From Paraburkholderia aromaticivorans (lineage in GTDB: Bacteria; Pseudomonadota; Gammaproteobacteria; Burkholderiales; Burkholderiaceae): a DNA stretch of 64,000 nucleotides. Of this stretch, positions 56,099 to 64,000 are shown in pieces (position 1 is the stretch's first letter; every line of letters starts with the position of its first letter). The translations under genes and the position numbers were made by a program. The stretch is taken from assembly GCF_012689525.1 (NCBI RefSeq), contig NZ_CP051516.1:3100001-3164000 (forward strand), in the 5' to 3' direction. The notes beneath the pieces are model-generated. The model was not told the origin of the DNA, did no database searches, and saw only the letters and a list, made by a program, of their open reading frames with translations.

Positions 56099-56887
56099 CT
56101 ACCGCCCCGCAGCTCCACCCGCCTCAGTCCACTCATCCGGCAGACTATGTGTCAACGTCGACACGAAACGCTCGGTTTCCGGCGCGCGCGGCTGCATGAA
56201 GATCTCGCGCGACGGCCCGGCCTCGACCACCACGCCGTTATTCAGAAACACGACGTCACGCGCGATCGTCGCGGCGAGCCGCAAGTCGTGCGTGGCCATC
56301 AGCATGGTCATGCCTTCGGTGGCGAGTTGCTTGAGCACCTCGACCACTTCCGCGGCGAGCCCAGGGTCGAGCGCCGAGGTCGGCTCATCGCACAACAGCA
56401 CTTCCGGCGACGGCGCCAACGCCCGCGCAATCGCCACACGCTGCTGCTGGCCGCCGGACAGCGTCGAAGGCCACGCATCCGCTTTGTGCGCGATGCCGAC
56501 CTTCTCCAGCAATTCGTCGGCGCGAATCCGCGCCTTGTCCTTGTCCCACTTCTGCACGGTCAGCAAGCCTTCCATCACGTTCTGCCGCACCGTCAGATGC
56601 GGGAAGAGCTGGAAATTCTGAAACACCATGCCCGTACGGCGGCGAATCGTCAGCACCGCTTCGCGCGAGGGCCGATGGTCGCGGCTGAACTCCAGACGCT
56701 GGTCGCCGAGTTGGAGCGAGCCGGACTCGGGAATTTCGAGCAGATTCACGCAACGCAAGAGCGTGCTCTTGCCGCTGCCCGACGGACCGATCAACGCGGT
56801 GACATTACCCGAGGCGAGTTGAAGATCGACCGAGTTGAGCACCTGCTGGCCGCCGAAGTACTTGTCGATTTTTTCCAGTCGGATCAT
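56099..56887 (-). CDS. Polar amino-acid (cystine-type) ABC importer ATPase
   Basis: 262 residues from ATG 56887, which overlaps the permease stop (TGATG). Walker A GPSGSGKSTLL is near 34-44, Q loop MVFQNFQLFPHLTV, signature LSGGQQQRVAIARALA, Walker B VLLCDEPTSALD and H loop LMATHDLRLAA; an insertion LEFSRDHRPSREAVLTIRR before the Q loop is usual for GlnQ/YecC-type ATPases. A frame extending to 57556 overlaps the permease and is not used. Last gene of the three-gene operon. Confidence 0.93.
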   Translation of the reverse strand: MIRLEKIDKYFGGQQVLNSVDLQLASGNVTALIGPSGSGKSTLLRCVNLLEIPESGSLQLGDQRLEFSRDHRPSREAVLTIRRRTGMVFQNFQLFPHLTVRQNVMEGLLTVQKWDKDKARIRADELLEKVGIAHKADAWPSTLSGGQQQRVAIARALAPSPEVLLCDEPTSALDPGLAAEVVEVLKQLATEGMTMLMATHDLRLAATIARDVVFLNNGVVVEAGPSREIFMQPRAPETERFVSTLTHSLPDEWTEAGGAAGR

Positions 56888-57564
56888 CAGTTGCCTGCCT
56901 GGAAAAGTGCGTGGCGCCCGAACTTGCGCTCGAGCCTGACTTGCGCCGACGACAACACCGAACTGAACACCAGATAAACCAGCGCTGCTTCCGTGTACAG
57001 AATCAGCGGCTCGTAAGTCACCGACGCGATCCGTTGCGCCGCCTGAAACACCTCGGGCACGGTCAGCACCGCGGCGAGCGAGGTGTCCTTCACCAGCGCG
57101 ATAAACGAATTGGACAACGGCGGCAACGCGACGCGCGCCGCTTGCGGCAGGATCGCGCGACGCAAGGCCTGCTGGCGCGTCATCCCCATCGAACAAGCCG
57201 CTTCCCACTGCCCTTTCGGGATCGACTCGATCACGCCGCGTATCACTTCGGAGTTGTACGCGCCGACGTTCAACGAAAAACCGATGATCGCCGCCGTCAA
57301 CGGATCGAGCACGATGCCCACGTTCGGCAAGCCGTAGAAGATCACGAACAGTTGCACGAGCAATGGCGAGCCGCGAAACAGCCACACATAGAAGCGCACG
57401 ATCGCCACGGCCCACTTCGGCCCGAACAACCGGACCAGCGCGACGAGAAACGCCAGCGCGAGTCCGATCGCGAACGATATCAGCGTGAGCGGCACGGTAA
57501 ACACGAGCCCCGCATACAGCAGGGGCCACAGCGACTGCGCCATCAGATGCAACCATGCCGGCAT
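56887..57564 (-). CDS. Polar amino-acid (cystine-type) ABC importer permease
   Basis: 225 residues with five helices: SLWPLLYAGLVFTVPLTLISF starts the protein. The FYVWLFRGSPLLVQLFVIFYGLP and SAYNSEVIRG-type GAYNSEVIRGVIESIPKGQWEAA signatures mark the HisM/YecS family, closest in length and motif to cystine permease YecS/TcyL (222). It probably acts as a homodimer. Starts 22 bp downstream of the binding-protein stop. Confidence 0.93.
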   Translation of the reverse strand: MPAWLHLMAQSLWPLLYAGLVFTVPLTLISFAIGLALAFLVALVRLFGPKWAVAIVRFYVWLFRGSPLLVQLFVIFYGLPNVGIVLDPLTAAIIGFSLNVGAYNSEVIRGVIESIPKGQWEAACSMGMTRQQALRRAILPQAARVALPPLSNSFIALVKDTSLAAVLTVPEVFQAAQRIASVTYEPLILYTEAALVYLVFSSVLSSAQVRLERKFGRHALFQAGN

Positions 57565-57586
57565 GATTCAGACTCGCGGAAGGCGT

Positions 57587-58369
57587 TTACTGGGAGACGT
57601 CTTTGCCGAAATACTTCTGCGAGATCTTCAGGTAGGTGCCGTCTTTCTTGATGTCGGCGAGCGCCTTGTTGATCGCGGCCTGCAATTCGGGGCTGCCCTT
57701 GCGGATCAGCACGGCGGATTTGTCGCTGCTGTCGCTCGACGTATCGAGCGCGGCGATCTTCACCTTCGCATCCGGCTTGTGCTTCTTGAAGTCGAGGAAC
57801 GACAGCGAGTCGTTCACGGTGGCATCGACGCGGCCCGAGGTCAGCAGATCGATCGACTCATTGAAACCCTGCACGGGAATCACTTCCGCGCCGTGCGCGG
57901 CCGCGATCTTGCCGAAGTTGCTGGTCAGCGTGTTGGCCGACTTTTTGCCCTTCAGGTCGTCGAAGTTCTTGATCGTCGTGTTGTTCGACTGCACGATCAG
58001 CGCCGCGTGCGACGTGATGTACGGGTCGGAGAAATCGTATTTAGCCTTGCGCGCATCGGTCACGGCGACTTCGTTGATCACCGCGTCGTAACGGTTCACA
58101 TCGAGGCCGGCAATCAGACCGTCCCATTTGCCTTCGACGAATTGCGGCTTGACGCCGAGACGCTTCGCGATCTCCGTGCCGATCTCGACGTCGAAACCGG
58201 TCAGCTTGCCGGACTCATCGTGGTACGTGAACGGCGCGTAGGTGCCTTCGGTGCCGATCTTGAACACGCCGGCGGATTTGATCTGCGCGAGTTCGTCGGC
58301 GGCGAATGCGGAGTTCACGGCCACGGCCTGGAACAACGCGATCAGCAGAATGGAACGAATCGATTTCAT
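57587..58369 (-). CDS. Amino-acid (cystine-type) periplasmic binding protein
   Basis: 260 residues. Signal peptide (SILLIALFQAVAVNSAFA) then a family-3 binding protein: IGTEGTYAPFTYHDESGKLTGFDVEIGTEIAKRLG, WDGLIAGLDVNRYDAVIN, FSDPYITSHAALIV and GRVDATVNDSLSFLDF. The EGTYAPFTYHD and DSLSFLDFKK features resemble FliY/TcyJ cystine-binding proteins. The ligand is likely cystine or a related sulphur amino acid; assignment is by resemblance only. Start ATG follows GGAG. First gene of the operon. Confidence 0.88.
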   Translation of the reverse strand: MKSIRSILLIALFQAVAVNSAFAADELAQIKSAGVFKIGTEGTYAPFTYHDESGKLTGFDVEIGTEIAKRLGVKPQFVEGKWDGLIAGLDVNRYDAVINEVAVTDARKAKYDFSDPYITSHAALIVQSNNTTIKNFDDLKGKKSANTLTSNFGKIAAAHGAEVIPVQGFNESIDLLTSGRVDATVNDSLSFLDFKKHKPDAKVKIAALDTSSDSSDKSAVLIRKGSPELQAAINKALADIKKDGTYLKISQKYFGKDVSQ

Positions 58370-58670
58370 CAGGCGGCTCCGTCAAATGTGCCACGTCGGT
58401 GGCTGAGTCTTGTGTTGGACAGTACCCGCCAGCGCTTGCGCCTGGCAGAGTGGGCGGACTGTAGCAAACGGCCTGCGTTTTTACAAAGGATCAGGTTTTC
58501 GATCGATATGCGCTTGCGTGCTAAGGGAACAGCCGTGGCCTCTGGTATGACGTGGATTTCAACTCTACAACAGATACAGTGGATGCGGCATGCATCGCAT
58601 CACGGAACCTATGCCGCGCGCCATCGGGGAAAACGCGAGAGGGGTGCTGCCGCGGCGAACGCGCGGCGTC
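58370..58670. other. Intergenic region upstream of the amino-acid importer
   Basis: About 300 bp with no supported gene; it should contain the minus-strand promoter of the importer. No strong boxes or operator palindromes were seen. Confidence 0.4.
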
Positions 58671-58711
58671 GAAAAACGGGCGGCGCCGCGTTTGAATGCG
58701 GCGCCGCCCGT
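58671..58711 (-). terminator. Strong terminator of the pyrimidine/hydantoin operon
   Basis: Fourteen-bp perfect stem ACGGGCGGCGCCGC (58676-58689) and GCGGCGCCGCCCGT (58698-58711) with an 8-nt loop. On the minus strand it is followed by TTTTT (58671-58675). It lies about 15 bp after the dihydropyrimidinase stop codon. Confidence 0.92.
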
Positions 58712-58726
58712 GGGTTTGCGAAAGGC

Positions 58727-60190
<1,464 letters not shown>

Positions 60191-60244
60191 TTATGAACTG
60201 CTGGTTTCGGTGCTACGCAATCCGTTGATACTCATGTGCCTGCT

Positions 60245-61756
60245 TTATGCGCTCGCCACGCGCGCACTCGGTCCTTTGCTCAGTTTCATCCACGCGCTAT
60301 ATACGATCGACGCCAACGCGAGTCCGACAAACCACGCATACGTGTAGAGCGTATTGAAGATCGCCGGTACGTTCGGGAACGACGCCGGAAATGCGGTATG
60401 CAGAAATCCCGGCAGATTCGGCAGCACGCCGACCACGAGCGCGACCACCGCGCCGATATTCCAGCCGCCGGTGTAGCTATATTCACCGTGTTCGTCGAAC
60501 AGTTCACGCGGGTCGAGTCGCGTGCCGCGAATCAGGAAATAGTCGACCATCAGAATGCCCGCCACGGGACCGAGCAGCGCCGAGTAGCCGACCAGCCACG
60601 TAAAGATATAGCCCTGTGTGGTGGCGAGAATTTTCCACGGCATCATCACGATCGCGATGGTCGCGGTAATCATGCCGCCCACACGATACGAAATGCCCTT
60701 GGGCCACAGGCTCGAAAAATCGTAAGCCGGGCCGACGAGATTTGCCGCGAGATTGCAGCACATGGTGTCGAGCGTGAGGATGATCAGCGCGACGCCCACG
60801 CCGATGCCGGTCATGCGGCTCGTCAGGTCGATCGGATCCCAGATCGCCTTGCCGTAGATCACCACGGTAGCCGACGTAACGACCACCGAGATCACCGAGA
60901 GCAACGCCATCGGCACCGGCAAGCCAACCGATTGGCCGATGATCTGATCGCGCTGCGTTCTGGCAAAGCGCGTGAAGTCGGGAATATTCAGCGCGAGCGT
61001 CGCCCAGAAGCCGACCATGGCCGTGAGGCCCGGCCAGAAAGTGGCCCAGAACAAGCCTTCTTTCTTGCCGCCCGGCACGAATTGCGACGGCGCCGACAGC
61101 ATCGAGCCCAGACCGCCCGCTTTCGACGTCGCCCACCACACCAGCGCAATGCACATCACGATCTTGATCGGCGCGGACCAGCTTTCGAGCCAGCGGATCG
61201 AATCGGTGCCATGCACGATGAAGTAAATCTGCAGCGCCCAGAACACCAGGAAACACGCGAGTTGCGCGAGTGAAATGTCGAGAAACGGCAAAGCCGCGCC
61301 GTGCAGCGCATTGCCGGTGAGAATGTTGAGCAGCGTATAGATCGCGCTGCCGCCGAGCCACGTCTGAATCCCGTACCAGCCGCACGCGACGATCGCACGC
61401 AGCATCGCCGGCAATTTGGCGCCCTGCGTACCGAACGACGAGCGCACCAGCACCGCATACGGAATGCCGTGCTTCGCGCCCGCGTGGCCGATCAGCAGCA
61501 TCGGCACCAGCACGATCAGGTTGCCGAGCAGCACGGTCGCCACCGCTTGCCACGGCGACATGCCCTCTTCCGTCAAACCGGCGGCGAGCATGTACGACGC
61601 GATGTTCATCACCATGCCGACCCACAGCGCGGCGAAGTGATACCACCTCCACGTGCGCTGCGCGACGCCGGTCGGCGCAAGATCGTCGTTGTAAAGACTG
61701 CTGCCCTGCACGCCGGCCGCGAACTGCGGGTCGACGGGTTGCGCTGTCTGCTTCAT
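60245..61756 (-). CDS. NCS1-family nucleobase/hydantoin permease
   Basis: 503 residues with twelve helices. NCS1 features: LYNDDLAPTGVAQRTWRWYHFAALWVGMVMNI at the N-terminus, the AWYG-like GWYGIQTWLGG near 140, and NIPDFTRFARTQ near 250 with ALNIPDFTRFA in helix 7. It imports uracil, allantoin, hydantoin or similar with a cation. Position between preA and hydA points to a pyrimidine or hydantoin. Start ATG has GGAG upstream. Confidence 0.92.
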   Translation of the reverse strand: MKQTAQPVDPQFAAGVQGSSLYNDDLAPTGVAQRTWRWYHFAALWVGMVMNIASYMLAAGLTEEGMSPWQAVATVLLGNLIVLVPMLLIGHAGAKHGIPYAVLVRSSFGTQGAKLPAMLRAIVACGWYGIQTWLGGSAIYTLLNILTGNALHGAALPFLDISLAQLACFLVFWALQIYFIVHGTDSIRWLESWSAPIKIVMCIALVWWATSKAGGLGSMLSAPSQFVPGGKKEGLFWATFWPGLTAMVGFWATLALNIPDFTRFARTQRDQIIGQSVGLPVPMALLSVISVVVTSATVVIYGKAIWDPIDLTSRMTGIGVGVALIILTLDTMCCNLAANLVGPAYDFSSLWPKGISYRVGGMITATIAIVMMPWKILATTQGYIFTWLVGYSALLGPVAGILMVDYFLIRGTRLDPRELFDEHGEYSYTGGWNIGAVVALVVGVLPNLPGFLHTAFPASFPNVPAIFNTLYTYAWFVGLALASIVYSAWMKLSKGPSARVASA

Positions 61757-61879
61757 CTAAAGCTCTCCACTCGATCGTTGAGGCCCGCGCGGCTTCTGTC
61801 GGCGCGTCGGGCCTTTGGGGAATGACAGGTTCAGTACTAGCGCCGCGTTCGTTTCAGTTTGCTTCAACCACTTCCTGTT

Positions 61880-63208
61880 TCAGGCGGCTTTTGCCGCGTG
61901 CGCGTGCTCGGTGGTTTCAGCCGCGTCCGCCGATGCGCTCACCTCTGCGCCCACGCGCGCCGGATTGTTCGGATGCGTGGTCCAGTTTGCGTATTCCCCG
62001 TTGTCCACGCGCTCCATCGAGATGCACTGTTCGACCGGACACACGTGCATGCACAGATTGCAGCCGACACATTCGGAGTCCATCACTTCAAAATGCCGGA
62101 CGCCATCTTTTTCTTTCATGATGGCCTGGTGAGCCGTGTCCTCACAGGCGATATGGCACAGGCCGCACTGGATGCACTTGTCCTGGTCGATGCGCGCCTT
62201 GATGTCGTATTTGAGGTTCAGGTACTTCCAGTCGGTGACGTTCGGGACGGCGCGGCCGCGAATGTCGTCGAGCGTCGCGTAGCCTTTTTCGTCCATCCAG
62301 TTGGAGAGGCCGTCGGTCAGGTCGGAAACGATACGGAATCCGTAGTGCATCGCCGCCGTGCAAACCTGCACGCTGCCCGCACCGAGCACCATGAATTCGG
62401 CGGCGTCGCGCCATGTCGAAATCCCGCCGATGCCGGAGATCGGCAGGTTCGGCGTCTCCACGTCGCGCGCGATTTCCGCGACCATGTTCAGCGCGATTGG
62501 CTTCACGGCCGGGCCGCAGTAGCCGCCGTGCGTGCCTTTGCCATCGACCATCGGCAACGGCGACATCGCGTCGAGATCGACGGCGACGATCGAGTTGATC
62601 GTGTTGATCAGCGACACGCCATCCGCGCCGCCCTTATAGGCCGCGCGCGACCCGGTTCGAATGTCACTGATGTTCGGCGTGAGTTTGACGAGACACGGCA
62701 GCTTGGTGCCTTCCTTGACCCAGCGCGTGACCATCTCGACATATTCGGGCACCTGGCCGACGGCCGCGCCCATGCCGCGCTCGCTCATGCCGTGCGGGCA
62801 GCCGAAATTCAGTTCGACCGCATCGGCGCCAGTGTCTTCGACGAGCGGCAGAATCCACTTCCAGTCGCGTTCGTTGCACGGCACCATCAGCGAGACGATC
62901 ATCGCGCGGTCCGGCCAGTCGCGCTTGACCTGGGCGATCTCGCGCAGATTGACGTCGAGCGGACGGTCGGTAATCAGTTCGATGTTGTTCAGGCCGGCCA
63001 TGCGCTGGCCGTTCCATTGCACCGCGCCGTAGCGCGAGCTGACGTTCACCACATGCGGGTCGAGGCCGAGCGTCTTCCACACCACGCCGCCCCAGCCCGC
63101 CTCGAAGGCGCGGTTCACGTTATAGGCTTTGTCGGTCGGCGGCGCGGAGGCGAGCCAGAAAGGATTCGGCGAAGTAATGCCGGCAATCGTACAGCGCAGA
63201 TCGGCCAT
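61880..63208 (-). CDS. preA: PreA, NAD-dependent dihydropyrimidine dehydrogenase large subunit
   Basis: 442 residues from ATG 63208, which follows AAGGAG; the frame open to 63403 is not used. Dihydroorotate-dehydrogenase-like FMN barrel (1-310) with SAPPTDKAYNVNRAFEAGWGGVVWKTLG and ELNFGCPHGMSERGMGAAVGQ (catalytic Cys) and SGIGGISTWRDAAEF. Two ferredoxin-type clusters at the C-terminus: CIQCGLCHIACED near 350 and CVGCNLCMHVCPVEQC near 385. It reduces uracil and thymine with NADH together with PreT. A His/Ala-rich tail (HAHAAKAA) is a lineage extra. Confidence 0.96.
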   Translation of the reverse strand: MADLRCTIAGITSPNPFWLASAPPTDKAYNVNRAFEAGWGGVVWKTLGLDPHVVNVSSRYGAVQWNGQRMAGLNNIELITDRPLDVNLREIAQVKRDWPDRAMIVSLMVPCNERDWKWILPLVEDTGADAVELNFGCPHGMSERGMGAAVGQVPEYVEMVTRWVKEGTKLPCLVKLTPNISDIRTGSRAAYKGGADGVSLINTINSIVAVDLDAMSPLPMVDGKGTHGGYCGPAVKPIALNMVAEIARDVETPNLPISGIGGISTWRDAAEFMVLGAGSVQVCTAAMHYGFRIVSDLTDGLSNWMDEKGYATLDDIRGRAVPNVTDWKYLNLKYDIKARIDQDKCIQCGLCHIACEDTAHQAIMKEKDGVRHFEVMDSECVGCNLCMHVCPVEQCISMERVDNGEYANWTTHPNNPARVGAEVSASADAAETTEHAHAAKAA

Positions 63209-63276
63209 GTTCGGCTCCTTGGGGACTGCTGTTTTTTGTCTGGTATGACGCTTCGTTGGGCTTGGCTTGATTCGCT

Positions 63277-64000
63277 TCAGGCGGCTTTCACCGCTGTACG
63301 AGCGAACAGCGCATCGATCGCGGCAGCGGCGATCTTGCCGTCCTGCACCGCTTGCACCGTGAGGTCGATGCCGCCAGTGGCCGCGCAATCGCCGCCGGCC
63401 CACACGCCCGCCAGCGAGGTCTGGCCGTTCGCGTCAACCGCGATACGGCTGCCGTCCAACGTCAGCAACTCACGCTCGATGCCGACCGCCACCAGCGTTT
63501 GACCGATCGCCTTGAGCACCATGTCCGCTTCGACCACGAAGCGCTCTTCTCCACCGTCATTCGACGTACGTGCGAATTCGACAGCGGTGACCACGCCGCC
63601 GTCGCCAATCAGACGCATCGGCATGGCATGCGTGACGAGCGTGACGCCGCTGGTCTGCGCGAAGTCGCGCTCGGCCCAGGTCGCGCTCATCGCTTCGACG
63701 CCGCGCCGGTACACCATCGTCACCGACGTCGCGCCGAGCTTGCGGCTTTGCACGGCTGCGTCCACCGCCGTATTGCCGCCGCCGATCACGACCACGCGGC
63801 GCCCCACCGGCACCGTGCCCAAATCGCTCGCGCTGCGCACCTGTTCGATGAAGTCCACCGCGTTCATCACGCCGCCGAGGTCTTCGCCGTCCATCGCGAG
63901 TGCGCGCACGCCCGTGAGACCGATCGCGAGAAACACCGCGTCGTGTTGCTTCCGCAGCGTGTCGAGTTCGACATCACGTCCGAGCGCAACGCCGTGTTTG
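63277..64000 (-). CDS. preT: PreT, dihydropyrimidine dehydrogenase small subunit (5' end outside window)
   Basis: Frame open from the right edge, about 241 codons of a roughly 410-residue protein. The visible part is the C-terminal nucleotide-binding half: VFLAIGLTGVRALAMDGEDLGGV, the NAD(P) Rossmann motif VVVIGGGNTAVDAAVQSRKLG, TMVYRRGVEAMSATWAERDFA and the FAD-contacting GVWAGGDCAATGG. PreT is a GltD-like flavoprotein with N-terminal Fe-S motifs (missing here) that feeds electrons from NADH to PreA, 68 bp downstream. Confidence 0.93.
   Translation of the reverse strand, partial: KHGVALGRDVELDTLRKQHDAVFLAIGLTGVRALAMDGEDLGGVMNAVDFIEQVRSASDLGTVPVGRRVVVIGGGNTAVDAAVQSRKLGATSVTMVYRRGVEAMSATWAERDFAQTSGVTLVTHAMPMRLIGDGGVVTAVEFARTSNDGGEERFVVEADMVLKAIGQTLVAVGIERELLTLDGSRIAVDANGQTSLAGVWAGGDCAATGGIDLTVQAVQDGKIAAAAIDALFARTAVKAA

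Overview
The window looks like a chromosomal segment of a Burkholderia-group beta-proteobacterium, most likely Paraburkholderia or a relative. The pointers are very high GC with strong third-position bias (hence long antisense shadow frames), a Burkholderia-type trimeric porin, a type-2 LeuA, a DUF2844/DUF3443 pair, a MXKDX-repeat protein and many LacI/LysR-regulated uptake operons. No insertion sequence, integrase, prophage, CRISPR array or rRNA was seen. There is one tRNA, tRNA-Leu(UAA).

Layout. 1-11.7 kb: a minus-strand catabolic island with hyuA/hyuB (ATP-dependent hydantoinase/lactamase/oxoprolinase type), a porin, a five-gene Dpp/Opp-type ABC importer and a LacI-family repressor, all linked by one 12-bp palindrome. 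11.9-16.5 kb: a LysR regulator divergent from a 1198-aa indolepyruvate ferredoxin oxidoreductase. 16.7 kb: tRNA-Leu. 17-23 kb: a second LacI repressor, a spermidine/iron/phosphonate-type ABC importer and a GpdQ-like phosphodiesterase. 23-29.5 kb: a DUF2569 membrane protein, an MFS exporter, two response regulators, a ferritin-like protein, two DUF1328 peptides, a NarX/DesK-type histidine kinase and an entericidin. 29.8-37.5 kb: a DUF4397 lipoprotein, a FadH-type reductase, an EamA exporter, a four-gene operon that resembles a methionine-rich-peptide/YedY/YedZ hypochlorite-defence module, and rnk. 38-40.3 kb: a TPP riboswitch and thiC. 40.5-45 kb: small lipoproteins, lldP, an EamA transporter and a small membrane ORF. 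45-54 kb: bamC, DUF2844/DUF3443, an HMW1C-type glycosyltransferase, a CadD-like transporter and an exported methyltransferase-like lipoprotein. 53.9-55.8 kb: a leucine-rich leader peptide and leuA. 56-58.4 kb: a cystine-type amino-acid ABC importer. 58.7-64 kb: a reductive pyrimidine/hydantoin degradation operon (preT, preA, NCS1 permease, dihydropyrimidinase) ending at a strong terminator.

The most notable signals are regulatory. TGAATCGATTCA occurs at or near three minus-strand promoters (porin-hyuAB, the ABC importer, and the lacI-type gene with one mismatch), plus a distal copy 266 bp from the importer copy. AAACGTTT marks the second LacI gene and its ABC operon. A LysR-type dyad lies next to a good promoter for the oxidoreductase. 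The leuA leader peptide uses five rare CTA leucine codons, as an attenuator would. The thiC leader has a possible Shine-Dalgarno sequester. The HMW1C-like glycosyltransferase has no adhesin beside it, and the methionine-rich/molybdoenzyme/cytochrome operon is the most interesting protein-level system.
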